A stretch of DNA of 64,000 nt from Glebionis coronaria (taxonomy: Eukaryota; Streptophyta; Magnoliopsida; Asterales; Asteraceae): the NCBI GenBank assembly GCA_025667525.1, contig CM046878.1, positions 102,067,237 through 102,131,236 on the forward strand. Direction: 5' to 3'. The notes beneath the pieces were generated by a model. That model made no database searches. It had not been told where the DNA came from and saw only the letters and a program-made list of their open reading frames with translations. Positions 49,295 to 61,006 of the stretch are shown here, in pieces. Each line of letters opens with the position of its first letter. The first letter of the stretch is position 1. Position numbers and translations under genes: made by a program.

Positions 49295-51536
49295 TCAATG
49301 TGAACACAATTGTTTCTTTCTCATCATTTCAATGCTAGCTGCAATGGTAGATCCAGCAGTTCCAACAAAACCAAGAGACGCACAGCTACAAACCGTTTCT
49401 TCAACATGCAGAAGTATATCAGGTAATTTTTTACCCCTATGACAAACGTTCTTAACCCCATCACTAGAAAAAGCTCCAAAATTCCAACCATGGCCCTCAT
49501 CCAAAACTTTCTTTGCAGCTCCCTTAATCAATTCACTGTCTTCCGAAAGAAGAAACAACTTAATAGAATCTGAGTCATTTGCTAGGTCCCCTAAATAAGT
49601 TCCGGTCCAATTACTCATGGGCAAATCCGTCATTACAAAAATATGAATCGGCAAACTCTCTTTTTGCTTTAAAGAATCAAGTTTCTGTTTTAAACCCTGG
49701 AAAGTAGCACTGCGGTGGTTTTTGAACTGCCCATCCAATAGTCTAAGCTGTGCACACACAAAAGGTGACTTAATTGTGTGAAGAGCATATGCTTTGCCTG
49801 CATCCAAAATCTCTGGTACAAATGGAAGAAACTCAATCTTGTTAATCAAAGATTGTATCTTTTGATCTTTTGGAGCTTCATGTATATCGATATATGACTC
49901 AGAGCCTTTATATGGACCCGTAAAAAGTGTACCAAATGATAAAACAGTGGCAGAGTCAGCACTAGAACGAGGACCGAGTGTTTCATATACGTCTTTCCTT
50001 CGCCTAACAAACGAAATCTTCTTTTTTCTTTTAAATTCCTCATCGGGTTGGAAAGAATCCAACGCCCCATTCTCAATATCTTTCTGATATGTCCAAACAG
50101 TCGTCCTACAATCTTCTTCAACAGCATATACACATTCGTTTATGTCACCAATGTGCCCAGATAATACAGATCCACATTGCCTTAGTTTTTCCAGCAAAGA
50201 ATCATCCATCTTCGAACCTTTAGAACAGAAATAGTTGATGTCGACATCGCAAAACAAAGATACAAAATGACGGAAATCTATAACTCGAACCGCTGATCCA
50301 GAAACCAACGATGAGATATCAATCACATCTGCCATTGATACATATCTGCAATTAAGCACGTATCAATATACACCAAAATCAGATATCGGTCACAATTAAT
50401 CTTATAACACAGATCTTCATCTCATATAAAATCAGACTCTGAAAGTAAAATTCAACAAGTTTTGAACCAAAAAGTAGACAATGACTCAAAATGTGATATA
50501 CTGATATAATCTCTATAGAAGTAACTATGTTCATAAAAGTTGCCAACAGAAATTTATCAAGTTTTTTTTTTGGCTAAAATTAAATCTTATGAACCAAAAG
50601 TTGAAGCAGACAAATGATACGAACCTATCCCATACTAGGCTCGTAATCGGTTCATAAGTCCCAAGTGTAGTAGAACTCACTCAAAAAGCTAGCTTGCTTG
50701 AGGAGGGGACACCTGGAGATTATAAACCATCAACCATTCCCGTACTTGGCCGATGTGGGATTATAACAACAAATAATGTGCAAAAGGTTACAGAGATCAG
50801 AAATAGCGTTCCACAGATAGTTTTTTACAAAACAAGGAAATCAGAAATCACGTGTAAATAAAATTATCCAGAGAAAATTGATATTTTCCTAAACCATTAA
50901 AGAAAGACACATAATACATTTACGAGGTTTTCCTCCAACTAACTAACTGCACCCTGGCAATCTCCATATGCTCAATCAATTGCTAGTAATGCTTGTTATC
51001 GATTTAAACGTAAATCTTACATTTGGTTTTATTCATCGGGTATGACTATGTATACTCATCTAAATTTCGCAGACGAAATAAAGCTCAATAGATAAATAAA
51101 TAAAAGAAGTTGGAGTTTGAACATACCTCTGGGTTCGAATGAGTTCGATTGCATGATTCCAGACATTAAACCGCAACTCTTTGGGATCAGACACCCTAAA
51201 TTTAGGACAACTACCAAGAACAACAGCATGGTGATCAAGAACCGGTGGAACAACCAATGTGCGATTAAGTATGACAGACATCAACACTGCATTCTTGAAT
51301 TCGGATAACTGGTTGCTGAATCCACTGTGTGGCGCATATGTAAGGAAGTTGTGCGTTTTTTGAAAGTTGAAGCATTGAGTGGTTTTGGGGGCGAGTGAGT
51401 TCTTGTTTGGAAAGAAGAATATGAGGAAGATGAAGAGTGAAAAAAGAGCGATTAAGATGAGGAGATGTTTGTTGGATCTGAATAATAATAAGAATGTGTT
51501 GGTCTGTTTTTTTCTTAATCTGCCAACACCTTCCAT
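49295..51536 (-). CDS. O-fucosyltransferase-like type II membrane protein, two exons
   Basis: Exon 1 51,536-51,127 and exon 2 50,345-49,295, joined through GT at 51,126-51,125 and AG at 50,347-50,346. The total is 1461 nt (486 residues). A short basic N-terminus is followed by a hydrophobic anchor at about residues 26-47 (LLILIALFSLFIFLIFFF), as in Golgi type II glycosyltransferases. Family-like motifs are YAPHSGFSNQLSEFKNAVLM, NRTLVVPPVLDHHAVVLGSC, VCAQLRLLDGQF and the C-terminal GFVGTAGSTIAASIEMMRKK. Plant proteins of this GDP-fucose O-fucosyltransferase group are mostly of unknown substrate. There are no stops or frameshifts, so it is probably active. Its upstream flank, starting about 70 bp above the ATG, is a copied 5' end of the Agenet gene. 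Confidence 0.85.
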
Positions 51537-51999
51537 CGGAATCTTGCGATGTGATCTAGTACTATTTTATGTTTCTGCTAGGTAATGGACGTAATGCAGA
51601 TTGCAGAACCTTAAATGCCCCTGTAGGCTATCGTCAAAGTCAAATTTAGGAAGCACGTAATGCAGGAGAACCTTTGTCCCTTAATTCTCCAACTAAGTGA
51701 AGATTTTGGTCTTGAACATCATAATCCATGGAGTAACCCTAAATGTGGGATAAAGTTGTAAGTTTAAGTGGGGTATACACATACAAAAACAATATACGGG
51801 TTCCATTAGACAGATAAATCATATTGAAAATCCACTAATTTTCAATGACCGATAAATAAAAGTAAACAGAATACACAAGTCAGCATGATGCTAGAATTCA
51901 ACTACCCTTCCATCAAGAACAAATTACTTCTCAACGCAAACTGAATTCAACACTTCGATTACTTCCTCGCCTTATCAAGTTTACATAATAAAATATCAA

Positions 52000-52204
52000 A
52001 GGGGTGTTTGTTTCGGCTTATGGCTTATTTGGTTTCCGGCTCATGTTTCATAAGCTCACTTTTTGTGGCTTATTTTGAAACTATTATAAGTTCATTATGT
52101 CATAATAAACTTATATAAGCCGAGAAGTTTCAAAATAAGGCACAAAAAGAGAGGTTATGAAACACAAGCCGAAAACCAGATAAGCCATAAGGCAGCTATA
52201 TAAT
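52000..52204. mobile_element. Foldback MITE (GGCTTAT family), copy 4
   Basis: Starts ggggtgtttgtttcggctta and has the inverted partner taagccataaggcagctata at its end. It sits in the copied leader intron. Confidence 0.7.
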
Positions 52205-52213
52205 AAGATATCT

Positions 52214-52449
52214 AGGAGGTGTTTGTTTCGGCTTATATAGCCAGCTTATGGCTTATTTGGTTTTCGTCTTATGTTTCATAAGCTCACTTTTTGTGGCTTA
52301 CTTTGAAACTTTTCAGCTTATATAAGTTCATTATGACATAATAAACTTATATAAAAGTTTGAAAAGAAGCCACAAAAAGTGAGGTTATGAAACATAAGGC
52401 GAAAACCAGATAAGCCATAAGGCAGCTATATAAGACGAAACAAACACTA
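52214..52449. mobile_element. Foldback MITE (GGCTTAT family), copy 5
   Basis: Starts aggaggtgtttgtttcggct and ends agacgaaacaaacact. It is closer in sequence to the copy at 12,084-12,301 than to its neighbour at 52,000, so it could descend from the same insertion as the original intron's MITE. Confidence 0.7.
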
Positions 52450-52924
52450 GTAACTGAGATCGAGTTATCTATACCATAGTTACGCGCTTAAATAAAGCTT
52501 AAACAGGGGATTTAATCAGCTACTTGGCTATATAGTATATACCTATGAGCTATGATACAGCTTTATTAATCAATATAAGCACTTAAAATCTAAAACAAAA
52601 CAAATTTAAGTAATCAAGTAAGTATATAAATCTAAAAAAATAATACTACCTTCCTCCATTGGGTGATTAAATCTGACCGTTCGATTCAAAACAGTTATAA
52701 AGACACACTGCAGAGCGTTAATTAATTCAAACTGAATCGATTTGATTGATTCGCTGATTTGAATCTGTGTTTTCACTCTGGTCTGGGTGTTCAGTGGTGT
52801 TTTCGTAAAACTAATGTTTTAAAACTCATGGTTCGGTTCGGTGGGTTAAACCGGTTGACCTTTTTCCTTTTTTAAGAACCGAATTGAACTTTTGATAGAG
52901 TTGAGTCAGTTAAATTAAACGTAA

Positions 52925-53280
52925 GATATGTTTGGTAAAATTAGCTGTAAGCTGTTTACTAAAAAACTCTATTTTTAATAGAAGTGTTTAGTATAGTAGC
53001 TGTTAACTATAAAAATTAAAATATAAAATAACTTAAAAGGACATATTTAAATAAATTATAATATGGTTGGAGGGTATATGAGTAATCAACAACTTTAACA
53101 GCTCTTGACAATTTAAAAAGCTATATCATGCAGCTTTTTATTTAAGAGCTACTTGGTGAAAATAAGAAGCTAACAGCTCTTAAAAATTGTTGTACCAAAC
53201 AGAGCTATTAGATTATTTTTTTAACAAAAAAACTAATAGCTCTGAAAAAGCTTTAAAAAAGCTCTTGCCAAACATAGCCA
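52925..53280. mobile_element. Foldback MITE (TATGTTTGGTAAAA family)
   Basis: The left end is tatgtttggtaaaattagct and the right end is gctcttgccaaacatagcc, an inverted pair. Inside, agctgtt/aacagct and aagagct/agctctt words repeat in inverted order. Confidence 0.7.
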
Positions 53281-53592
53281 TAATTGCATAAATCGTCTCT
53301 AGAGTTTGGATACTTTGAAGGTTTTGTCCCAAATATTTTGAAAGTGTTGATATGGTCCCAAAATCAAACTATTTTGCAAATTTTTATCCTTAGGTTTTGC
53401 TATCTTGCATGTTTCGTCCCAAATATTTTGGCCATTTTGCGTTTTTCGTCCCAAGAATTTTCCCCACAAAGACGATACTTGCATTAAAATTTTCAAATAT
53501 AGATGACTTTTGCACTTTCGTAACGTTTAGAACAAAACATGCATTTTGGCCAGACTTTAGGGACGATTTATGCATTTTACTCAGCATTAAAT
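53281..53592. mobile_element. Foldback MITE (TGCATAAATCGTC family)
   Basis: The left end is tgcataaatcgtctctagag and the right end is ctttagggacgatttatgca, inverted copies. Internal ttttgtcccaaatattttg/ttttcgtcccaa words repeat. Overlapping ORFs here are chance. Confidence 0.7.
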
Positions 53593-53692
53593 ATATAAAA
53601 AGTTATACATACGTATAAAATCGAGTTGACCCAATGGTTCAATCAATTAAACCGGTTGACCCGTAAAACGATGACTAAGTCTGGTCAATTTA

Positions 53693-54122
53693 AGGGATGT
53701 TTGGGATTGATTATTTAAAATAGATTATAAGTTTTGAAATCGTATAATCAGATAATCAATTATAATAAAATAAAATGTGATTTTTAAAAATAGTGTTTGA
53801 ATTTGATTATTGCCATAATCTAATAATTATTTAGATTATTTAATGTTTAAACATACAAAACGACAAAAAAACCTTCTATATAACACATCATACAAATAAA
53901 ATAGAATTGATAAAGACAAATTAATAATTTTTGATTAAAAGTAAATCAGGTTGTGTTGGCAGTAGCTCCCTTGCTACTTTTTGAAAACATAGTTATGGGC
54001 CATCTATACTGTGGATAATCAGTTATTAGTTTTGATTGCCAAACACTTAAAAGTAAATTATCTATGTTTGGAAATCGTGATAATCTAATAATTCAATTGA
54101 AAGCGCAGACACAAACACCCAC
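53693..54122. mobile_element. MITE, GATAATCAGATAATTA family, full copy
   Basis: Starts agggatgtttgggattga and ends cacaaacaccc. It contains tataatcagataatcaatta and the inverted gataatctaataattcaatt. A fragment of the same family is at 24,549-24,735. Confidence 0.6.
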
Positions 54123-55235
54123 TAAAAACTAAATTTTATAACATTGCGTAAAATCAAACAAGATCAGACTGATGATCGAACATGAGATAAAATGTGGACC
54201 GAAAATATAACCAAAATAGGTACGGTATAGTCGAGTCGGTTCGATTCAAACCGATTTTTCCAATTAGTCCTGTCCGTGGCCCGTTATACTCACCCTTGGT
54301 GCGACTGTGGTCTTAGTTTCTAGTAGAGGAGGCGATCGACTTTAACTGTATGATGTTCTCGTTCGTGTTAACTTTTAAATGAATGTATTTGCACGCTATT
54401 GATTGGATCCGTTTTTTTTTGCTAAATATTGGCTCAATGTCAACTCATACTTAGAGCACAGGGAGTCGTCGTGTCGTAGAGTTGGTGCGATACTTAAAAA
54501 AAATGGTGTTACGTCAGCAACATAGAATATGACACGAGAAATGCTATGACACCACTTTTTAGAGGGAGTGGTGATTTGTGGTGACATGGAGTATATTTGA
54601 AATAATATAAAAATACAATTTATATACTTGAAATAATATTATTATACGTTTATTTATATATATGAAGATCAATAAAATTATATATGTATATATAGGTATC
54701 AATATTTATATTTATGTATATATTTTTATATAGAAAAAAATTAATAAAATATTACTCTAATTTAAAAAATATTTTTTAGATTCTGAAATAATTTTTTGGC
54801 TAAATGTATATGTATATATTTCTTGAATAAATTGTGTAATTCAGGTATTTTCGAAAATTGTACAGAACCAAAAACCGAATTTTAATTTGGTTTGAGTTAA
54901 TATATGAGTCTGACTCTAAAAACTTTTAACCGAACTAATTGAACCGAACAAACCAAATAACCTAATAACTGAACCGATGAACGGGTTTTAAAGATTGGAA
55001 AAAAAAGTCAAATAAGGATTTTAATTTGTAAAAAGAAAATCATTAATTTATAATTATGTTAATTATATTCCTAGATTCTATCCTTTCACCAATTAATACG
55101 CGGAGTATAAGAAAAGAAACAAAACTATTGCTACCGGCAAAAAAATAACCTACGAACTTAACTAGGTTAAACTATTCACATACCCCCACAATTACATATA
55201 CTCTTAAACTCAATAATCTTCCAGAAAAAATCACC
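54123..55235. other. Intergenic; two CCGGTT/AACCGA-rich patches; PLATZ promoter side
   Basis: Patches near 54,220-54,270 and 54,860-54,990 resemble ttcggttcggtt-type hAT MITE sequence. 54,545-54,600 holds a gtggtgatttgtggtgaca word related to 24,750. The last 150 bp before 55,236 should contain the PLATZ leader. No distinct TATA box assigned. Confidence 0.35.
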
Positions 55236-57935
55236 ATGGCAGACCTCAGTACCACCACTGCATACAATGGGTTCAGACGCCTGTCTCGGATACAAGTACA
55301 TCTATAACTTTTATTTTTTCGCTTTTTTTTATGGTTCATAAGGTTTGGGCGGAGCTAGTAGGGGACTAGCTGGTGCTGAGCCACCCCAATCAACCTATTA
55401 TTTATGTGTATTACAAACCATTTTTTTTACTATTTTCTACATTAAGTCTCCCCAAACATTATGAATTTTTGCCGTAAGTATAGTTAGCCTCCCTTAACTA
55501 AAAATCCTGACTCCGCCCGTGGTTGGGTATTGATTAAAATTTTAATGCATACTATATAATTTGCAGAATAAACATGTGAAGTTGTCTCCGTGGATTGTGG
55601 ATATGATTAACATTGTAGAGGCTGAAGATTGCTTAATTCATAGCAACCATAGGTTGGATCGATTTTGCATTAACTGTGTTGAACAGTTTTGTAAGGATTG
55701 CAGTTTGGGTCATGATGGACATGAACACTTACAGGTATATATGTTTAATCACTTATTGCACTCATATAACGCGTTACTAGCAGTAAATATTATGCCTTTT
55801 TTAATTTTTAGCTAGCAATAACGATTGATTAACGAGGGAGGTTATGCGGGTGTCCGGGAACCTTATAAATTTTTACAATATACTGTTTTTGAGAAAAACA
55901 TTGATTTTTCTAAATGATCTTAAATGCACCCGGTCTTTTAATATTACGGTTTAAAATTTTCTCACATTTGGTTTTGGTTTTGGTTCCGATAGCTGAGCCG
56001 TGAGCCTGAGCCTGAGCCTGCCAAAGCTCCAGCTTGGCTCTATTAGGTTTTACAAATTGGGCTCGTTATTAAGCTTGCTGTTAAGTTCGTTAATAAGATC
56101 CTATATAAAATGTTAGTTTCGTTTAGGCTCGCAAGCTCAAATGAGTTTTGTACGTAAAGCTCGGGCTCGAGCTCTTTAATAAACGAGCTGCAACTTAGGC
56201 TCGAGCTCGCTTAGGCATGACTCGTCCGGTCTTTTTATCGATTTAATCTCGAGCTTTTCACGAATAGATAGGCTTGTTTCCACCCTAGGTTTAAGTATCT
56301 TGACAATGTCTCGTAGTCATAAATTAATTATAAATGAAAACATCATATCAAATTTTAAGAAATCATTTACTTCTTGTTAAGAAATCATATATATGTAAAA
56401 GTACACAAGTTTTTTATAGCACCTGTTACAACGTTTATTATATTTATTCCACATAAGTTATGATAAAGAAAACCTAAACAATTAAGAAATTATGAGATAA
56501 GTTTGAAGAGTATAAATATAAAATACACTTAGCACTTTGCACCTTTATTTGCTCTATAAAATTTGTGGATTTTTACAAAACACAATTTTTAGTTTTTATA
56601 ATAAGTTTCATAAAAAAAAATAATGGTTGCGTGGATATTTGTTTTTCGTGACATATATTTTGTGACTATTATTATACGACATAACTTTTATCAAACAACT
56701 CTAATATTTTCTGATTATATGTTTTTCCATGACGGATGCGAAAAGTATTATGGAGTTAATAAAAACTCATTGTTTCTTATGATAATAGACTTAACAAGAG
56801 GTGTTTGATAAAAAGAAATTAACATAATAGAAAGGTATAAAACATAGTATAAGACATTATGGTCACAACGGGTAAAATATTAAGTAAAAGGTAATTACGA
56901 TTTAGTTAATAAGTGTAAAATTAGAAAATAGTATATTATTGGTTTGTATCATGTCAAATAAATGATAATTACATTAGTAGTAGCTTTATTATTTGCGTCA
57001 TTTGTTTGATCAACTGCTAACAGATTACCTAATGATTGATTATTGACAGATTTATAAGTACGCATATTCTTGTGTGGTCAAGCGGCAACATTTCAAGAAA
57101 CATTTTGATTGCTCGGGTATCCAGGTTAGTAACATATGAACCTTCTTATTATATACTATTAGTGATATAGAATTTTCAAAGATAAATACGTGCCATCTGC
57201 AGAGTTACAAGACAAACAAGAATAAGGTGCTCTACATAAAACAAAAGAGGGCTATCCAACAAGTGAAAGAAGACCAGATCAACACGAAGAAGGTTTGTTG
57301 CATTGTCTGCAACCTAACTATCATAGACGAAGACTACTGCAGTGTAGAGTGCAAGGTAATCTTTCTTTACTATGTTTTTAGATAATATAATGGCATAAAA
57401 TTCGACTCACATACGTGAAATCGGCTAATTTGGGCCATATTTCATCTATAAAGGCTCAAGACGCAACTCTACGAATGTTGTCAACATTTTGTCACCTCTC
57501 TATGGTACAAACTAGTAATTTTGCTAGTTTATAGGTTGGTCTAATTCCAAGTTGGTTTGAGATTTGGTGTTGGTCATTACAACATTTAAGGTTTTAAACC
57601 TCGATTAGTAGTCTTTAACTTCTGAATAATTTTAAAACTGCGTGTTTATAAATGAAATCTCTCCTGCATATGGTTTTTGGTAATCTTGTGAGACTAATCC
57701 GAATATCCTTCCATTTGTTCAGGTTTCTGCTGTTTACAAAAATGGGAATACAGATTGGGTGACATATGATAAAAACGCAAAAGGGACCAAAGGTGTTGTT
57801 ATGCATGATAACAATGTAGATAGCTTCGAAGGTGATGCTGATTATGTAAGTAACACGGAAGAGGCTAACGATTATAACTATGCAAAGATTAAGAGACGTC
57901 GGAAAGCTATTCCGCTTAGGGCTCCTCTTTTCTGA
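55236..57935 (+). CDS. PLATZ zinc-dependent DNA-binding protein, five exons
   Basis: Exons 55,236-55,295, 55,567-55,734, 57,050-57,124, 57,203-57,355 and 57,723-57,935 (669 nt, 222 residues), all in phase 0. The first zinc motif is CLIH...FCINC..FCKDCSLGHDGH in exon 2, followed by IYKYAYSCVVKRQHFKK and DCSGIQSYKTNKNKVLYIKQ. The second motif is CCIVC..DEDYCSVECK at the end of exon 4. The C-terminus RRRKAIPLRAPLF is the basic tail typical of PLATZ factors. PLATZ proteins bind A/T-rich DNA with zinc and usually repress transcription in the nucleus. The spacing between the first Cys-His and the next Cys pair is 8 residues, shorter than the 11 I recall as typical. Introns 1 and 2 carry MITEs. Confidence 0.9.
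55347..55521. mobile_element. MITE in PLATZ intron 1 (GGGCGGAG ends)
   Basis: Ends gggcggagctag and ctgactccgcccg form an inverted pair around gagccaccccaatcaacc-type sequence, a common plant hAT-like MITE layout. Confidence 0.65.
55990..56290. repeat. CTCGAGCT-rich repeat in PLATZ intron 2
   Basis: Dense gagcctgagcctgagcc, ggctcg and gctcgagctc words in both orientations. Plant genomes hold many MITE-like elements of this composition. Ends not resolved. Confidence 0.45.
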
Positions 57936-58855
57936 ATCATATTAAAAGCTCATAAGGTAGTGCTTGAAGTTATGGATTCGAACATACTACCTTGAAACGA
58001 TTGAAATTTTGAAACTTTAAACTAATTGTCGTAGCTTACTCACAATTATCCTCTAGTAGATTGAAATTATTTAAAGGGTTTTCGTGATCGCGTGTTTTAA
58101 AAGGCTTATATTTGCTTTAAAGTAAACAGGCACTTGCTTATCTCTAGTGCTTAATACCGACGGTTCTTATTTAAAAAAATAGGGACTATGTGTAACTAGT
58201 TTCAAGCAATATAATTACACACATGGTCCCTATATTTTAGAATAAGGACCGTTGGGATTACAACTTACAGAATTCTTACAGAATTAGAGACGAACAATGT
58301 ACATAATTTTGATTAGGGACAAAACTTGTTATTTTGTGTAAATCATAAGCTTGTTTAAAATTAACTGTACTCAGTATTATTGAGTCTGATGATCTAGTAT
58401 CAAAATCAAATCACATTGAGTTTTATTCTTATCAAAATCTTAATGTCAGTTACTACATTTTAAGGTTTTTTTTTTCTAAGTTGTTGAAGGTTGTTAAAAC
58501 TTAAAAAGTAAAAAATTTGAAAGTGGGAACAGTCGAACAAATAAACATAAAGCATATTTTTATGTTATTGGAAGCCAATTTGGATCCTTTCGTTGCTTCA
58601 TCTTGGCCCAATTTCAAGCCCACATACAAGCACATTCATAATTTTTTCACATCCTTTGCACATTCATAATTTTTTCACATCCTTTGTTTTTATCTGTGCG
58701 CCCCTGATTATTTCCATAAACTGTTTCTTATTTATTTCACATAAATAGTCTTTAAGTTAGTGTTTCGTTGCAAACATAGTCATGACTTTGGATTAAGTCT
58801 GTAAATTGTGGCCGGAAAGAACTCACAAATTAATAGTAGCATATTCTATTGAGTA
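57936..58855. other. PLATZ 3' flank and intergenic
   Basis: Probable 3'UTR after 57,935. A perfect 28-bp tandem duplication (cacattcataatttttt...) occupies 58,631-58,658 and 58,659-58,686. No gene. Confidence 0.45.
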
Positions 58856-58983
58856 CGGTGGCAAAATAGGCGCGCCACGTGAGTTTAGGCAACGGGTCAA
58901 ACGGGCAATGGACTAAACGCGCAATGAAACAAAAGGGTAATTTCAAAACTTTGGCCATACGCTCGCGGGCCAAACGAGAGATG
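58856..58983. repeat. hAT-like terminal sequence (GGTGGCAAAAT)
   Basis: cggtggcaaaataggcgcgc followed by acgggtcaaacgggcaatgg resembles the termini of the element at 61,007-61,419 (ggtggcaaat; tttgccacc). It may be the left end of a larger element carrying the array to its right. Confidence 0.4.
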
Positions 58984-60565
58984 GGCGTTTTCGGCCGATT
59001 TTTACGATTTCGTCTGATTTTTAACATTTTCGTAAGTATTTTTCGTTTTCTTCAGTTTTCTTACGTTCTCGTCCGATTTTTTTTTACGTTTTCTTCAGTA
59101 TTCTTGCGTTTTCGTCAAGTTTTTACGCTTTCGTCCGATTTTTTACGTTTTCATGCGTAGTTTTACCTTTTCGTCCAATTTGACGTTTGCGTCAGTATTT
59201 TTACGTTTTAGTTTGATTTTTTACGTTTGCTTAAGTAGTTGTACGATTTTGCAAAAAAATAAAGAAACGTAAAAACTACTCACGTTACGTAAAAATCGGA
59301 TGAAAACTAAAAAAACCGTCGAAAACTAAAAAGATACTGACAAAAACGTAAATAAACCGACAAAAACGTAAATATAGTGACGAAAACGTAAAAATCCAGA
59401 GAATAACGTAAAAATTAGGACGACAACCAGAAGATCGGATGAAAACGTAAAATACTGTAAAAAGCGCAAAAATACAGTCGAACACGTAAATATACTGACA
59501 AAAAACATAAAAAAAACTGCTAAAAACGTAAAAATACTAACAAAAACGTACAAAAAACCGGACCGGGACATAAATAATACGGAGTATAAAGGAAAATAGA
59601 AATAATGAGGAAAACTTAAAAAAAAATACACGAAAACTTAAAAACCCGATGAAAATTAAAAAATACCATGGTTGTAAATAGCGTGAAGCGTAGCGCGGCG
59701 GTATTACCAAGCTTCAAGCTACACAAGTTATAGCGAAGCTATGCCGTTTTCTGAAGTGTGATATATAGCGGCACAAAATTTTTATAAATGAATATTTATA
59801 TAGCGAGTTTACAAAATTGAGCAATACTTTAATTCAAATTTAAAACAAAATCGGCTAATAGTTACTCAAGATTTTTTCCCATAATAAAATTACTAAACTC
59901 AGCTATATTAAATAGCTCAAAACTAGTAAACAAGCCTAATTCTTGTAAATTTACAAAAAAGATTAAAAAAAAAGTGCCACACTACGTGCTATAGCACGCA
60001 ATACCGCGCTATATGACGCCTTTTAGCACGCTACGCCTAGAGATGACGCTTTAGTCTGTTTCGTAACGTGGAGGCCACGCTTCACGCTATATCACGCTAT
60101 AAGGCGCGCGCTATAGCGCGCTATTTATAACCCTGAAAAATACTGACAAAAATATAAAAATATTGATGAAAATGTATAAAATCGGCCGAAAACGTAAAAA
60201 TTCTGACAAAAATTTTAAAGCACTGACGAAAATGTAAAAAATCAAAGAAAAGATAAAAATATCGACAAAAACGTTAAATTACAAACCAAAGTGTAGCAAA
60301 TCAGACGAGAACGTAAAAAATTGCCGAAAATGTAAAAATACTGACCAAAACGTAAAAAATAGGACAAAAACGTAAAAATACCAAAGAAAATGTAAAAAGT
60401 GGGACGAAAACGTAAAAAATCGGACGATAATAGGAAAAACTGCCGAAACTTAAAATAGTGACGATAACGTAAAAAACTAACAAAACATAAAAATACGACC
60501 GAAAACATAAAAATACTAAAACAACCATTAAAAATTCGTAATAGAACGTAAAAAACTGAAGAAAA
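58984..60565. repeat. Degenerate ACGTTTTCGTC array in two orientations
   Basis: 58,984-59,236 consists of units of about 20 bp with tttttacgttttcgtc. 59,262-59,658 and 60,136-60,565 consist of the reverse complement (gacgaaaacgtaaaaa). The arms can pair into a large hairpin. An hAT MITE with an exact 8-bp target duplication interrupts the second arm. Long minus-strand ORFs here are translations of the repeat and not genes. Confidence 0.85.
59667..60135. mobile_element. hAT-type MITE, 469 bp, exact 8-bp target duplication
   Basis: Ends CATGGTTGTAAATAGCG and CGCTATTTATAACCCTG are inverted copies. aaaaatac flanks both sides (59,659-59,666 and 60,136-60,143). The interior is rich in gcgctatagcgc words. 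Confidence 0.88.
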
Positions 60566-61006
60566 GTAGAAAAAAATTAGAATCATTTTCTTCAAATTTT
60601 TATATATTTCTTTAAGAAATAAATCGAACTTTTTCTTTATTTTCTGCTTTCAAGATTTCAATTTTTTTCTTATCTTCAAGTTTTGATTTGTTTTTGAAAT
60701 TTCAACTTTTTTTTTTAATTTTCATTAGAGACTCGACTAAAACAAACCGACTAGACTCGTTTATAAGTGAGACCCAACTACAGTGGCGGATCTATAATTT
60801 TGAAATAAGGTGTGTACATTTATTAGTAAGAATTATTAAAAATAATTTTTAGTATGTTTTTTATGGACCGGGTTTTTTCAGGTCGGCGTTTTGGGAAATT
60901 GAGTTAGGTGTCGTTGTTTCATTTTATAAATCGTACTGTATATATTATAGATGACATGCTTTGACAAAAGTTTGAGCTATTGGACATGTAACTGGTTAGT
61001 TAGAAT
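60566..61006. other. AT-rich spacer
   Basis: T-rich stretches and no recognisable gene or repeat. Confidence 0.35.

Larger units (their letters stand above)
51607..52790 (-). pseudogene. Truncated copy of the Agenet gene 5' end (UTR exon, UTR intron, first codons)
   Basis: 51,607-51,980 matches 10,856-11,215: the first codons (MDYD.QDQNLHLVGE), the region above the ATG, the acceptor and the first part of the leader intron. 52,640-52,700 matches the donor and UTR exon of the original at 13,471-13,520 (acctccctccatt versus accttcctccatt). The copied frame opens at 51,729 and meets a stop at 51,648-51,646 after 27 codons. It contains a segment of about 30 bp, absent from the active copy, with an 11-bp duplicated feel (cgtaatgcag). 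The rest of the gene is missing. It lies directly upstream of the O-fucosyltransferase gene and on the same strand. Confidence 0.85.

Noticed and set aside
53284..53618. Overlapping short ORFs on both strands
   Set aside because: They lie inside a foldback MITE and use its inverted repeats.
59285..60595. Minus-strand ORFs of 66-117 codons rich in FLRF/FYVF
   Set aside because: They are translations of the ACGTTTTCGTC repeat, which lacks stops in some frames.
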